Shown here one piece after another: positions 1 to 7,927 of a stretch of 64,000 nt of DNA. Under the pieces are notes generated by a model, which was given only the letters and a program-made list of their open reading frames with translations, made no database searches and was not told where the DNA came from. This DNA is from an uncultured Oscillospiraceae bacterium (GTDB taxonomy: Bacteria > Bacillota > Clostridia > Oscillospirales > Acutalibacteraceae): assembly GCA_905192745.1 (NCBI GenBank), contig CAJJLZ010000004.1, forward strand, positions 1-64,000, written 5' to 3'. The translations under genes were made by a program, and so were the position numbers. Positions within the stretch are counted from its first letter, which is position 1, and the number at the start of each line of letters is the position of its first letter.

Positions 1-80
1 CCATTGTACCAGAAGGGCTGACGGGTCCTCAACTTTCATTTAACTTTACAGTCCGGTAATTTCGAAACGGAGGCATTTTT

Positions 81-614
81 ATGACAAAAACAGTCTGCCC
101 ATGCTGCGGAATGGAGATTGACCGCGATGCGTTATTTTGTCCGTACTGCGGAAAGACGGTTGCCGCCGCTTCGGTACAGGGACAGCCGAACCAAACGAAT
201 TCCCCGGAATCCGCGGGCGATCCGGCGGCATCCAATCCGCAGACGCAGCAAGCGACGTATCCGCCATACGGAGGTCAACCCTACCAGCCCTATCAGTCGC
301 CCTGTCCGACCTATACCTATGCGCAGCCTTACCCGGGACAGGCGCCGTATAGCCGGCCCTATTCCCCCGTCCCTCCCGGATACCGGCCCCGCAACCGAAT
401 CGCCGCCGGCGTTCTTGCTCTGCTGGTCGGCTTCTTCGGTGTACACAACTTTTATCTCGGCTTTACCGGCCGGGCGATCGCCCAGCTTCTCATGACCATT
501 TTCAGTTGTGGAATTCTGGGCGTCGTCTCTTATATTTGGTCGTTGGTTGAAGGAATTCAGATCCTGACGGGCAATATGGTTTGCGACGCCCGCGGCGTAC
601 CCATGGTGCAGTAA
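81..614 (+). CDS. Zinc-ribbon TM2 domain membrane protein
   Basis: A 177-residue protein. The N-terminus carries a zinc-ribbon of two CxxC pairs (C6/C9 and C20/C23, the second in FCPYCGK). A low-complexity Pro/Tyr/Gln/Ala linker follows (about residues 30-102). The C-terminal TM2 domain (about 103-170) has two hydrophobic helices and the family signature around GFFGVHNFYLGF. TM2 proteins are small membrane proteins of unknown biochemical role, and the zinc ribbon would sit in the cytoplasm. The ATG at 81 follows CGGAGG at good spacing. A hairpin terminator ends the unit at once, so the gene is probably monocistronic. Domain assignment is firm; function is not known. Confidence 0.9.
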   Translation: MTKTVCPCCGMEIDRDALFCPYCGKTVAAASVQGQPNQTNSPESAGDPAASNPQTQQATYPPYGGQPYQPYQSPCPTYTYAQPYPGQAPYSRPYSPVPPGYRPRNRIAAGVLALLVGFFGVHNFYLGFTGRAIAQLLMTIFSCGILGVVSYIWSLVEGIQILTGNMVCDARGVPMVQ

Positions 615-644
615 AGCCGACCGCTCCCTTGTGAAAGTTCCAGA

Positions 645-679
645 AAAAGCCGACGTCTGAAAGACGCCGGCTTTTGTTA
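645..679 (+). terminator. Rho-independent terminator after the TM2 gene
   Basis: Arms 645-658 and 662-675 form a 14-bp stem with one mismatch and a 3-nt loop. The right arm ends in a T-run. Confidence 0.75.
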
Positions 680-780
680 TGGTTCCGCGCTTCAGGCGTT
701 TTCTTCAGAAGCTGTCGGAGCGGCGGAAAAATCCGAAACCCAAAGAGGCCGTATTCCACCGTTTCACCGGCAAGGGACTC

Positions 781-809
781 TTGCGGAAAGAAGAGAATGC
801 TGGTATACT
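781..809 (+). promoter_or_regulatory. Sigma-70-type promoter for the GNAT-ispD-ispF unit
   Basis: TTGCGG at 781-786 and TATACT at 804-809 are separated by 17 nt. The GNAT start at 878 lies about 60 nt beyond the expected transcription start. Consensus match only. Confidence 0.55.
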
Positions 810-877
810 TTTGAAAGAATAGGGCGAGCTTACTCGTGCAGTACCCTGCGTGACTCTTAATAAAGGACGGAAAGATT

Positions 878-1378
878 ATGGCGGAAATACGGGAGGTTAC
901 CGGCTTGGGCCGGGAGATGAAAACGGCGGCTCTCGCTGCGGAGATATGGAACGAATACTACGCCGAGCTGCTTGGCTCGGCGCAGATTGCCTATATGCTG
1001 AACAGGTTCCAGAGTGAGGAGGCGCTCCATCGGGAGGAAGCGGACGGTTACCGCACCTTCTGGGTTCTGGAGGAAAACGGGACAACTCCCGTGGGGTACT
1101 TCTTGGTGAAGGAAAACGAGCCGGTGGGAAAGCTGTTCCTGTCCAAGCTGTATGTCAGGGCTTCTTCCCGGGGAAAGGGAGTGTCCCGTCCGATTTTCGC
1201 GTTTTTGAAGCGGCTTGCGCGGGAGGCGGGGCTGCATACGATCTGGCTGACGGTGAATAAAGGAAACGCCACGGTCGGCCTGTATAAGAAATATGGCCTT
1301 CGGATCACAGACAGCGTGGTGACCGATATTGGCGGCGGATATGTGATGGACGATTACATTATGGAAATGCCGGTCTGA
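878..1378 (+). CDS. GNAT-family N-acetyltransferase
   Basis: A 166-residue protein of the GCN5-related acetyltransferase fold. The acetyl-CoA pyrophosphate-binding motif is visible near residues 95-102 (SRGKGVS, of the R/QxxGxG/A type). It is followed by the amphipathic helix, the beta-bulge strand (IWLTVNKGNA) and the LYKKYGL segment typical of the C-terminal half. It would transfer an acetyl group from acetyl-CoA to an amine; the substrate cannot be read from sequence. The ATG at 878 follows AAAGGACGG. ispD starts 26 nt downstream, so co-transcription is likely without implying a shared pathway. Confidence 0.85.
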   Translation: MAEIREVTGLGREMKTAALAAEIWNEYYAELLGSAQIAYMLNRFQSEEALHREEADGYRTFWVLEENGTTPVGYFLVKENEPVGKLFLSKLYVRASSRGKGVSRPIFAFLKRLAREAGLHTIWLTVNKGNATVGLYKKYGLRITDSVVTDIGGGYVMDDYIMEMPV

Positions 1379-1404
1379 CGCGCTGAACGCCGGATCAGGA
1401 AAGG

Positions 1405-2145
1405 ATGCGATCTTTTGTGCAGACAATATATGATAAGTCCGCCGGGGAGGCGGCTGCCGCCGCCGTGATTGTCGCGGCGGGCAGCTTTTCCCGGATGGGA
1501 GGTATTCCCAAACAGCGGGCTCCCCTTCTTGGCAGGCCGGTAATCGCGCACACCATCGCCGCGTTTCAGCAGGCGGAATCCATTGGAGAAATCGTATTGG
1601 TAGTGCGGGAGGAGGATCGAACGTTTGCGGAAAAGGTGTGCAAAGACAACACCTTTACAAAGGTAAAGGCCATTACACCCGGCGGGAGTACGCGGCAGGA
1701 ATCGGTTCTGGCAGGAATCGGCTGCGTATCCGAAAAGGCGGCGTATTATGCCGTCCATGACGGCGCCCGTCCGCTGATAACGCCTTCCGTTATCAACGCC
1801 GTGGTGAAAGCGGCGAAGCACTATCAGGCGGCGGCTGCCGCTGTGCGGGTCAAGGATACGGTCAAGATTGCGGATGAGGACGGATTTATTCGTTCCACCC
1901 CCGAACGGCGCGCTCTGTGGAATGTCCAGACGCCGCAGGTGTTCGAACGCGGGCTGTATCGCCGGGCCGTAAAGGCTGCGTCTGAAAAGGGACTTAACTT
2001 TACAGATGACTGCCAGCTGGTGGAACGTCTGGGGGGCCGGGTGTATCTGGTCGAAGCGGATTATACGAATATGAAAATCACCACGCCGGAGGATCTTTGT
2101 CTGGCGGAAGCGCTTTTGCGCCGGAGAGAGGAGAACGCGCAGTGA
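1405..2145 (+). CDS. ispD: 2-C-methyl-D-erythritol 4-phosphate cytidylyltransferase
   Basis: IspD makes CDP-methylerythritol from MEP and CTP, the third step of the MEP isoprenoid pathway. The nucleotide-binding signature appears as AAGSFSRMGGIPKQ, with the family's Arg and PKQ. The VHDGARP block, TDDCQLVE and the C-terminal YTNMKITTPEDL block are also present. At 246 residues it is slightly longer than usual, owing to an N-terminal extension. The ATG at 1405 abuts its AGGAAAGG, so the in-frame GTG at 1417 may be the real start. The stop overlaps the ispF start (GTGA), which implies translational coupling of these sequentially acting enzymes apart from IspE. Confidence 0.95.
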   Translation: MRSFVQTIYDKSAGEAAAAAVIVAAGSFSRMGGIPKQRAPLLGRPVIAHTIAAFQQAESIGEIVLVVREEDRTFAEKVCKDNTFTKVKAITPGGSTRQESVLAGIGCVSEKAAYYAVHDGARPLITPSVINAVVKAAKHYQAAAAAVRVKDTVKIADEDGFIRSTPERRALWNVQTPQVFERGLYRRAVKAASEKGLNFTDDCQLVERLGGRVYLVEADYTNMKITTPEDLCLAEALLRRREENAQ

Positions 2146-2615
2146 GAATTGGACACGGATACGACGTTCACCGCATGGCAGAAGGCCGGCGGCTGATTTT
2201 GGGCGGGGTGGAGATCCCTTATGAAAAGGGCCTTCTCGGCCATTCGGACGCGGACGTGCTGGCCCATGCCGTGGCGGACGCCCTGCTGGGGGCTGCCGCG
2301 CTGGGGGATATCGGCGGGATGTTCCCGGATACCGATCCGCGATACGAGGGGGCGGACAGCCTCCGGCTGCTCGGCGAGGTTATGGACTCGGTGCGGGCCG
2401 CCGGCTGGGAGCTTTCCAATGTGGACGCGACGGTGATTGCGCAGGCTCCGAAGCTGAAGCCCTACATTGGCGCGATGCGGGAACGGCTGGCTGCCGCCTG
2501 CGGGGCGGAGCTTTCCCAGATCAGCGTAAAGGCCACCACGGAGGAGTGGCTTGGCTTTACCGGATCGGGGGAGGGGATCGCCGCTCACGCGGTCTGTCTG
2601 ATCCTGCCGCGGTAA
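2142..2615 (+). CDS. ispF: 2-C-methyl-D-erythritol 2,4-cyclodiphosphate synthase
   Basis: IspF cyclises CDP-methylerythritol 2-phosphate to MEcPP, releasing CMP. The 157-residue length is typical. The zinc ligands D8, H10 (GYDVHRM) and H42 (HSDADVLAH) are present, as are FPDTDPRYEGADS and the nucleotide-binding ATTEEWLGFTG block. I chose the GTG at 2142, which overlaps the ispD stop and follows GGAGAGAGGAG, because it places RIGHGYDVH at the family's usual N-terminus. The longer reading from 2097 adds 15 residues foreign to the family. Its end is only 20 nt from the convergent AraC gene, with no clear terminator between. Confidence 0.95.
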   Translation: MRIGHGYDVHRMAEGRRLILGGVEIPYEKGLLGHSDADVLAHAVADALLGAAALGDIGGMFPDTDPRYEGADSLRLLGEVMDSVRAAGWELSNVDATVIAQAPKLKPYIGAMRERLAAACGAELSQISVKATTEEWLGFTGSGEGIAAHAVCLILPR

Positions 2616-2635
2616 ATGTACCGGAACACGGAATT

Positions 2636-3538
2636 TCAACCATGCTTCGGAGGAGGAAGAGCGGTTTTAAGCATACGGTATTCCCGTATGGTGGTTCCCG
2701 TAACCTTTTTGAATAAACGGCTCAAATAGTTGACGTCGCTGATGCCCACGCCGTCGCACGCCTCCTGCAGGGAAACGTTTCGGTTTTCGAGGAGAGCCTT
2801 TACCCTTTCGCATTTGACGCGGTTTATATATTCCACCACGGTTTGGCCTGTCGCCTGTCGAAATATACGGCTAAGATGTCCGGCGCTGATACCCAGATTC
2901 GCTGCAATTTCCTCCACGCGGATTTTTTGCTGCAGATTATCGGCGATGATTTGCATGGCGCGGGAGGCATAAACCATATTTGCCGGTGAGAAATTTTCAT
3001 CCTCCTGCGACAATATATCCCGGATACTGGCTTCTGTCCAGGCCGCGAGAAGCTCAAGAAGCATTCCGCCGCACACAAGGCCGCGCGTGTTGGTTGGAAT
3101 CGTATGGGTTCGGACAATTTTTTTAAGCTGCGTCTCGAGCGCCCGGCTTTGCTCGTCTGCCGCCGTATAGGTGGGCAGGATAGCGGTGAAACGACCTTGC
3201 TCGCCTGAATAGAACGGATGGGAATAGGCGACGATTTCATCGTGCGAGATGGGGCGTATTTCTGCCGCGGCTTCGACGCCGACAGTGGTATGCCGATGGA
3301 CGGGGGCGGCGCTTTCCAGCGTGTACGCTGTTTCAAAGCGGCTGAACAGAAAACCCGGCGAGGGATACAGCGCTTCAGAGCCGTCGGAGGATAACCGGTG
3401 CACATCGCCTTGTTCCAGAAAGGTTATCTCAAATCGGTTGGGTATGGGCGGGAAGTCCAGATGATAGTGTGTGGACATGTATTCGTGCGCGAAGAGAATG
3501 TAGGGTATATCCTGAAAAATCAATTTCCAATATTCCAT
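2636..3538 (-). CDS. AraC/XylS-family transcriptional regulator next to the glycyl-radical enzyme
   Basis: A 300-residue protein. The N-terminal half (about 20-110) is a predicted beta-rich ligand-sensing region starting with a His-containing segment (STHYHLDF). The C-terminal ~100 residues hold two helix-turn-helix units: VEEIAANLGISAGHLSRIF and LQEACDGVGISDVNYLSRLF followed by KKVTGTTIREYR. The gene is divergent from the glycyl-radical enzyme across a roughly 165-nt gap, the usual geometry for a pathway-specific activator. I infer that it controls that enzyme and its activase. The ligand is unknown. Start ATG (complement of 3536-3538) follows GGGGGAAAGC. Confidence 0.88.
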   Translation of the reverse strand: MEYWKLIFQDIPYILFAHEYMSTHYHLDFPPIPNRFEITFLEQGDVHRLSSDGSEALYPSPGFLFSRFETAYTLESAAPVHRHTTVGVEAAAEIRPISHDEIVAYSHPFYSGEQGRFTAILPTYTAADEQSRALETQLKKIVRTHTIPTNTRGLVCGGMLLELLAAWTEASIRDILSQEDENFSPANMVYASRAMQIIADNLQQKIRVEEIAANLGISAGHLSRIFRQATGQTVVEYINRVKCERVKALLENRNVSLQEACDGVGISDVNYLSRLFKKVTGTTIREYRMLKTALPPPKHG

Positions 3539-3704
3539 ATGCTTTCCCCCTTACAAATTAGATAATATCAGAATAATCCAGATAAAACAAGACTGTGCAT
3601 TCCCTTCTGTTTGCGTTGTCCTTATACTGAAATCGTAAGTTTTCCGGGGACGGGAAACTGTAAGAGCGGCCGGTCTCCGGACGGCTGTGACAGGGGGAAA
3701 TGCA

Positions 3705-5861
3705 ATGGAGAATCTGATGCGCTTAAAAGAAGAAACAGCGGCTGTCTCTGTTGGCGGGCAGCCGCTTACCGTCTGGTATCGTGCGCAGGGGTTTGCCGCC
3801 CATTTGGACGAGCCGACCGTCCTTGCACGAGCCTACGCTGTGGAGTCCCTTCTGGCCGGGCACAGCAAGTATGTTTATGAAAACGACCGGATAGCGGGAT
3901 CGCTGCGCGGCGCTTTCCCGGACAACAAAACCGCGCCGTCTCCTTCCGAGTTAGAGCGGGCCCAATCTCTGGCAGACAGTTACGGGAGCAACACGTTCCT
4001 CACAAACGCCGATCATTATTGTCCGGATTACGCCGGTTTTCTGGCGGAAGGCGTGGAGGGCGTGCTGAACAAAATCGAGCGTTCCCGGGTTGTACATCGG
4101 GGTGATCCGGATGCAGTCAAAAAAGATGCGTTTTTGCGGGCGGCGGCGGTTTCCATGCGCGGCTTTCAAACGATGGCGCGCCAGTACGCCGTTGTCTCCC
4201 GACGGGCGGCGGAACAGGCCGTCATCCCGGAACGGCGCCGCGATCTGGAGGCGATGGCAGCCGCCTGTGACAAGGTTTCCGCCCAGCCGCCGGATACGTT
4301 CCGCGAAGCTCTGCAGTTGGTTTGGCTCACTCATATTGCTTTTCTGTACGAAGGCCGTTACGCCATGGCGCTGGGCCGTATGGATCAATATCTTTACCCC
4401 TATTATCAGCGGGACATGGCTGCTGGTAATTTGACACGCGAGGAAGCCCGTTCTCTGCTGGCATGTACCTTTTATAAAATCGGGGAATACCGCTGGTTTC
4501 GTAATAATGACGATGTAGTTAATATTGCGATCGGCGGAGTCGGCCGGGACGGCGCCGGCGCCGTCAACGATCTGAGCTACGATATACTTGAGGCGGTGAG
4601 ACGCTGCAATATTCCCGGTCCGAACTTATCCGCTCGTCTCTATAATGGGGTGCCGGACGAGTTCATTGACGCCTGTCTGCAGGTGATCGGCACAGGGCTT
4701 GGCTATCCTGCGCTGATGAACGACGAGGTGAACATCCCCGCCCTGCATCGTCAAGGCTACACTCTCGAGGATTGCCGGGATTACAGTATGGTCGGCTGTA
4801 TTGAGAATTTCATTACAGGCAGGCAGCCCCCCTGGTCGGATGGGCGCTATAATTCGCCAAAATTTCTGGAACTGGCGCTGAACGACGGATGTTGTCTCCA
4901 GACGGGCGTACGAATGGGTCCTTCTACCGGGGAGCCCGCGACGATGGAGGCGTTTCTGGAAGCCGTAAAAACGCAGATGACGTATGGAGCCGCCGAATAT
5001 ATGGCCCGGTTCCGCAATAAAAACGACCGCTATAACCGCACGGCATATGCGCAGCCGTTCCTGTCCTGCTTTTGTCAGAATTGTATTGAGCGTGGGCTTG
5101 ACATCAACGATGGAGGTTCTCTATACCCCTCCGCTCACGGAGCGGGATGTATGGGCATAGCAACTTTTGCCGACTCTCTTGCGGCTCTGGAACAGGTGGT
5201 GTTTGAGGAAAAAGCCGTTTCTCTTTCCGAACTGCGTGACGCGCTGGCCGCCGATTTCGAAGGGTATGAGGAGCTTCGCGGCCGGCTGCTGCGCGCGCCG
5301 AAATATGGGAACAATCTGGATTTTGTTGACAAATATGCCGTCTGGTTTGTTCGGGTTCATGAGGAGATTTTTTCCCGTTACCATACGCCGGACGGCGGCC
5401 CGGTGTATACCGCCATTGCCTCCAATGTGGACAATATTCCGGCCGGGCGGCTGGTTGCCGCAACGCCGGACGGCCGGAAAAACGGGCAGCCGCTGAGTGA
5501 CGCGGCTTCCCCCGGCCATGGCCGGGATCGTAACGGCCCGACGGCTGTGGTTTTGTCCATGACAAAACCGGACTACCGTCTTGTTGTCTGCGGAACAGTG
5601 CTCAATCAGAAGTTCAGCCCCGTGATGTTTCAGGACGCGGAAAAACGGGCGAAGCTGCGCGCTCTCATTCGGGTTTATTTTCAAAAGGGTGGGCAGGAGA
5701 TGCAGATAAACGCCGTTTCAAGGGAGATGCTTCAGGACGCGGCGGCGCATCCGGAGGAGTATTCCAATCTGATTGTTCGTGTATCCGGCTTCAGCGCCTA
5801 TTATGTCAACTTGGATCCTGCGGTTCAGGCGGACATTCTCGAGAGAACGGAGCATACATGA
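3705..5861 (+). CDS. Glycyl-radical enzyme (pyruvate formate-lyase superfamily), substrate unknown
   Basis: A 718-residue protein with both hallmarks of an active glycyl-radical enzyme. The thiyl-radical cysteine lies in VGCIENF (C365, with Glu two residues on, E367). The C-terminal glycyl motif is RVSGFSAYY, with G695 as the radical site. The C-x-E arrangement is that of the dehydratase and C-X lyase branch (diol, choline, hydroxyproline, isethionate enzymes) rather than pyruvate formate-lyase itself, which has two adjacent Cys. It is shorter than most of that branch (about 780-850). I chose ATG 3705 with AGGGGGA upstream over GTG 3687. The stop overlaps the activase start by ATGA. No microcompartment genes are nearby. 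Substrate not assigned. Confidence 0.92.
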   Translation: MENLMRLKEETAAVSVGGQPLTVWYRAQGFAAHLDEPTVLARAYAVESLLAGHSKYVYENDRIAGSLRGAFPDNKTAPSPSELERAQSLADSYGSNTFLTNADHYCPDYAGFLAEGVEGVLNKIERSRVVHRGDPDAVKKDAFLRAAAVSMRGFQTMARQYAVVSRRAAEQAVIPERRRDLEAMAAACDKVSAQPPDTFREALQLVWLTHIAFLYEGRYAMALGRMDQYLYPYYQRDMAAGNLTREEARSLLACTFYKIGEYRWFRNNDDVVNIAIGGVGRDGAGAVNDLSYDILEAVRRCNIPGPNLSARLYNGVPDEFIDACLQVIGTGLGYPALMNDEVNIPALHRQGYTLEDCRDYSMVGCIENFITGRQPPWSDGRYNSPKFLELALNDGCCLQTGVRMGPSTGEPATMEAFLEAVKTQMTYGAAEYMARFRNKNDRYNRTAYAQPFLSCFCQNCIERGLDINDGGSLYPSAHGAGCMGIATFADSLAALEQVVFEEKAVSLSELRDALAADFEGYEELRGRLLRAPKYGNNLDFVDKYAVWFVRVHEEIFSRYHTPDGGPVYTAIASNVDNIPAGRLVAATPDGRKNGQPLSDAASPGHGRDRNGPTAVVLSMTKPDYRLVVCGTVLNQKFSPVMFQDAEKRAKLRALIRVYFQKGGQEMQINAVSREMLQDAAAHPEEYSNLIVRVSGFSAYYVNLDPAVQADILERTEHT

Positions 5862-6766
5862 TGAAGGGCGGAATGGTTAGCCGTATCCAGCGCTTTTCCA
5901 CGGAGGACGGCCCGGGAATACGCACTACGGTTTTTCTCAAGGGCTGCAATTTGCATTGCGCCTGGTGCCATAATCCGGAGACATGGTCTTCTTCTCCGCA
6001 GGTGCTTTTTTATGCGGGGCGATGTACAAACTGCGGCCGATGTGCGGCGGTCTGTCCTGCGGGCGCGCACACTGTCACGGAGGGCCGCCGCCGGTTCGAG
6101 CGGGAACGCTGCCTGCATTGCGGCCGATGTGTGGAGGCCTGTCCTTCGGAGGCGCTTCAGCGGGAAGGGCAGGTCATGGAAGCGGAGGATGTACTGCGCA
6201 TCCTTGACGAAGATGTGGATTTTTATCGGGCGTCGGGCGGCGGCGTCACCCTTTCGGGAGGGGAGCCGCTGCTGCAGCCGGAATTCTGTGCCTCTGTGGC
6301 GGCGGGCTGTCGGAAACGGAATATTTCCGTGATCGTCGATACCGCCGGGGATGTGCCCTTCGCGGCTTTTCAGCGGCTGCTGTCTTTCGTGGATATCTGG
6401 TATGTTGATCTCAAAGGGGCGGTTCCTGAAAATGTCGTCCGGTATACGGGCGCTGACCTGACCCATGTCCTCGATAATATGACTCGCCTGACCGCCGCAG
6501 GGGCGGCCGTCACCGCACGCGTCCCGGTTATTCCGAATTACAACGATACGGAGGAGATTGGCCGGGCCATGGCGGTATTGCTAAGGCAGGCTGGTGTTAC
6601 GCAGGCAGCCCTGTTGCCCTTTCATCGGCTGGGGACTGCAAAATATCAGGCCTTGGGGTACCCATATCCCTATGCCGGCGTGCTTCCCCCCTCAAAGGAG
6701 ACGATGAAGAGACTGGAAAGGATTTTCAATGAGCTGGGCGTAGCCTGTGAAAACAGGGGAGTGTAA
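5858..6766 (+). CDS. Glycyl-radical enzyme activating enzyme (radical SAM)
   Basis: A 302-residue radical-SAM protein that would install the glycyl radical on the preceding enzyme using S-adenosylmethionine. The CxxxCxxC cluster motif is KGCNLHCAWC (C30, C34, C37). Two inserted ferredoxin-type 4Fe-4S sites follow: C56-C59-C62-C66 and C85-C88-C91-C95. That insert is typical of activases for dehydratase-type glycyl-radical enzymes and absent from PflA. The SAM-binding GGEP motif appears as LSGGEPLLQ. The start overlaps the enzyme's stop (ATGA), and a second ATG sits at 5861. A strong terminator follows at 6812. Confidence 0.95.
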   Translation: MMKGGMVSRIQRFSTEDGPGIRTTVFLKGCNLHCAWCHNPETWSSSPQVLFYAGRCTNCGRCAAVCPAGAHTVTEGRRRFERERCLHCGRCVEACPSEALQREGQVMEAEDVLRILDEDVDFYRASGGGVTLSGGEPLLQPEFCASVAAGCRKRNISVIVDTAGDVPFAAFQRLLSFVDIWYVDLKGAVPENVVRYTGADLTHVLDNMTRLTAAGAAVTARVPVIPNYNDTEEIGRAMAVLLRQAGVTQAALLPFHRLGTAKYQALGYPYPYAGVLPPSKETMKRLERIFNELGVACENRGV

Positions 6767-6811
6767 ATACGGCTTGCTTGATATGTACAAACCGCTTTCC
6801 GTACCCTACAG

Positions 6812-6860
6812 AAACGCCCTCTGATGCAGTTCATCATCCTGTATCAGAGGGCGTTTGTTT
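6812..6860 (+). terminator. Rho-independent terminator after the glycyl-radical operon
   Basis: A perfect 14-bp stem (6812-6825 with 6843-6856), extended by a CAG/CTG pairing in the loop, is followed by a T-rich tract. It leads straight into the IS-like repeat at 6863. Confidence 0.85.
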
Positions 6861-6862
6861 TA

Positions 6863-6903
6863 CGCCGAACAGGCAAAGAAAACCACCGGTTAAACTGGTG
6901 GTA
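6863..6903 (+). repeat. IS200/IS605-like end, copy 1 (left edge of the AT-rich island)
   Basis: A 41-nt sequence starting CGCCGAACAGGCAA and ending in a hairpin ACCACCGGTT/AACTGGTGGT. It matches 11254-11295 with one indel and two substitutions. It sits about 95 nt upstream of a decayed tnpA start, as the subterminal hairpin of an IS200-type element would. Confidence 0.65.
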
Positions 6904-6996
6904 GATAAAAACGCTTTAGCAAAAGAAAAGAACCTCCGGTGTTACAATAAAAGCGGCCTGATAACCACAATAAAAGACACAGAAGGGTTATGTCAA

Positions 6997-7101
6997 ATGG
7001 ATGACGTAAAAAGCCGAACACACAGTAAATGGAGATGCAAGTACCACATGTGTTCTCTACATTGTTCTAAGTCACATATATTAAAAATGAAAGATTATTG
7101 A
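6997..7101 (+). pseudogene. Remnant of an IS200/IS605 TnpA transposase (N-terminus only)
   Basis: The reading from ATG 6997 begins MDDVKSRTHSKWRCKYH, close to the conserved N-terminus of IS200-type Y1 transposases as I recall it (MDDxKSxSHTKWxCKYH). It then loses similarity and stops after 34 codons, whereas the intact protein is about 140-155 residues. Neither the HUH motif nor the catalytic tyrosine region is present, so the element is dead. A one-base change near KYH would continue the reading as a VFST-like segment, which suggests a frameshift plus deletion. Recognition rests on about 17 residues. Confidence 0.6.
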
Positions 7102-7120
7102 TACCCGCTATGCAATATTC

Positions 7121-7149
7121 TTGACAAATCATAGTACATGTACTATGAT
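7121..7149 (+). promoter_or_regulatory. Promoter with overlapping palindromic operator of the TetR-nucleotidase operon
   Basis: TTGACA (7121-7126) and TATGAT (7144-7149) are separated by exactly 17 nt. The spacer plus the -10 box form a perfect 22-bp palindrome (7128-7149, half-site ATCATAGTACA). A bound repressor dimer would cover the -10 region. The TetR-type gene begins 70 nt downstream, so autorepression is the obvious reading. Confidence 0.85.
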
Positions 7150-7218
7150 GATCTGCGGTGTATTTAGTAGGTGTATTGCGTCTCTTTTTCAGATAGACTG
7201 TTATAGGAGGAAAGGTAA

Positions 7219-7914
7219 GTGTTTCGAATTAACCGAAGCGAGTTAACAAGGCTCGAAATTATACGCTTTGCGACAAATAAATTCTTGGAAAACGGGTATA
7301 GCAATACACAGGTCAGAGGGATAGCGAAAGAACTGAATATGAGTCCCGGAAACCTCACATTCCACTATCGGACGAAGGAGGATATGTTGGCAGAACTTGT
7401 TGATCTGCTCTGTTCCTTCCAATGGAAGATGATGGAAAAAGAAGCTGAAGAAGGACACAGCTCCGTAATGGCGATTTGCTTGGAGTTTGCGGCGATGGCT
7501 TCCATGTGTGAGGAAGATGCGGTTGCAAAAGACTTTTATTTATCTGCCTACTCAAGCCCTTTGTGCCTTGGGATCATACGAGAGAATGACACGGCAAGAG
7601 CAAAAGAAGTTTTCAAAGATTATTGTCCCGACTGGACGCACGAACAATTTGAGGAGGCAGAGATACTGGTATCCGGCACCGAATACTCCACGCTGATCAC
7701 AAGCGGTGTTTCAGTAACACTTGAGACAAGGATTGCAGGTGCGCTCAATAATATTCTCAGCACCTTCAATGTACCGGAAGAAACACGCAAAACAAAGATC
7801 GACCGTGTGCTGTCGATGGATTATCGAAAGGTTGGACGCAGCGTGCTGAAAGGCTTTAAGAAATATGTAGAGGAAGTCAACGAGCAAGCCTTCATTGATT
7901 TACTGAAATGTTAA
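7219..7914 (+). CDS. TetR/AcrR-family transcriptional regulator
   Basis: A 231-residue protein with an N-terminal TetR helix-turn-helix: IIRFATNKFLENGYSNTQV, then IAKELNMSPGNLTFHYRTKE (about residues 11-52). The helical C-terminal part would carry ligand binding and dimerisation. The start is GTG 7219, with AGGAGGAAAGG upstream. The nucleotidase gene begins 13 nt after the stop, so the two form an operon behind the palindromic operator at 7128-7149. Base composition and codon use are clearly more AT-rich than the genes on either side, which points to acquisition with the nucleotidase. The inducer is unknown; a purine nucleotide or nucleoside would be a guess from context only. Confidence 0.88.
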   Translation: MFRINRSELTRLEIIRFATNKFLENGYSNTQVRGIAKELNMSPGNLTFHYRTKEDMLAELVDLLCSFQWKMMEKEAEEGHSSVMAICLEFAAMASMCEEDAVAKDFYLSAYSSPLCLGIIRENDTARAKEVFKDYCPDWTHEQFEEAEILVSGTEYSTLITSGVSVTLETRIAGALNNILSTFNVPEETRKTKIDRVLSMDYRKVGRSVLKGFKKYVEEVNEQAFIDLLKC

Positions 7915-7927
7915 CGGAGGAAATATT

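Noticed and set aside
1..21. Tail of an upstream gene ending in TGA at 19-21
   Set aside because: Six codons are too few to support a gene.
3600..3628. Promoter for the glycyl-radical enzyme
   Set aside because: TATACT at 3623-3628 is a fair -10 box but no acceptable -35 is found at 16-18 nt; an activator-dependent promoter is possible but not demonstrable.
6778..7101. A 107-codon frame as a real protein
   Set aside because: It spans the terminator and the IS-like repeat; only the last 34 codons resemble anything (a TnpA start).
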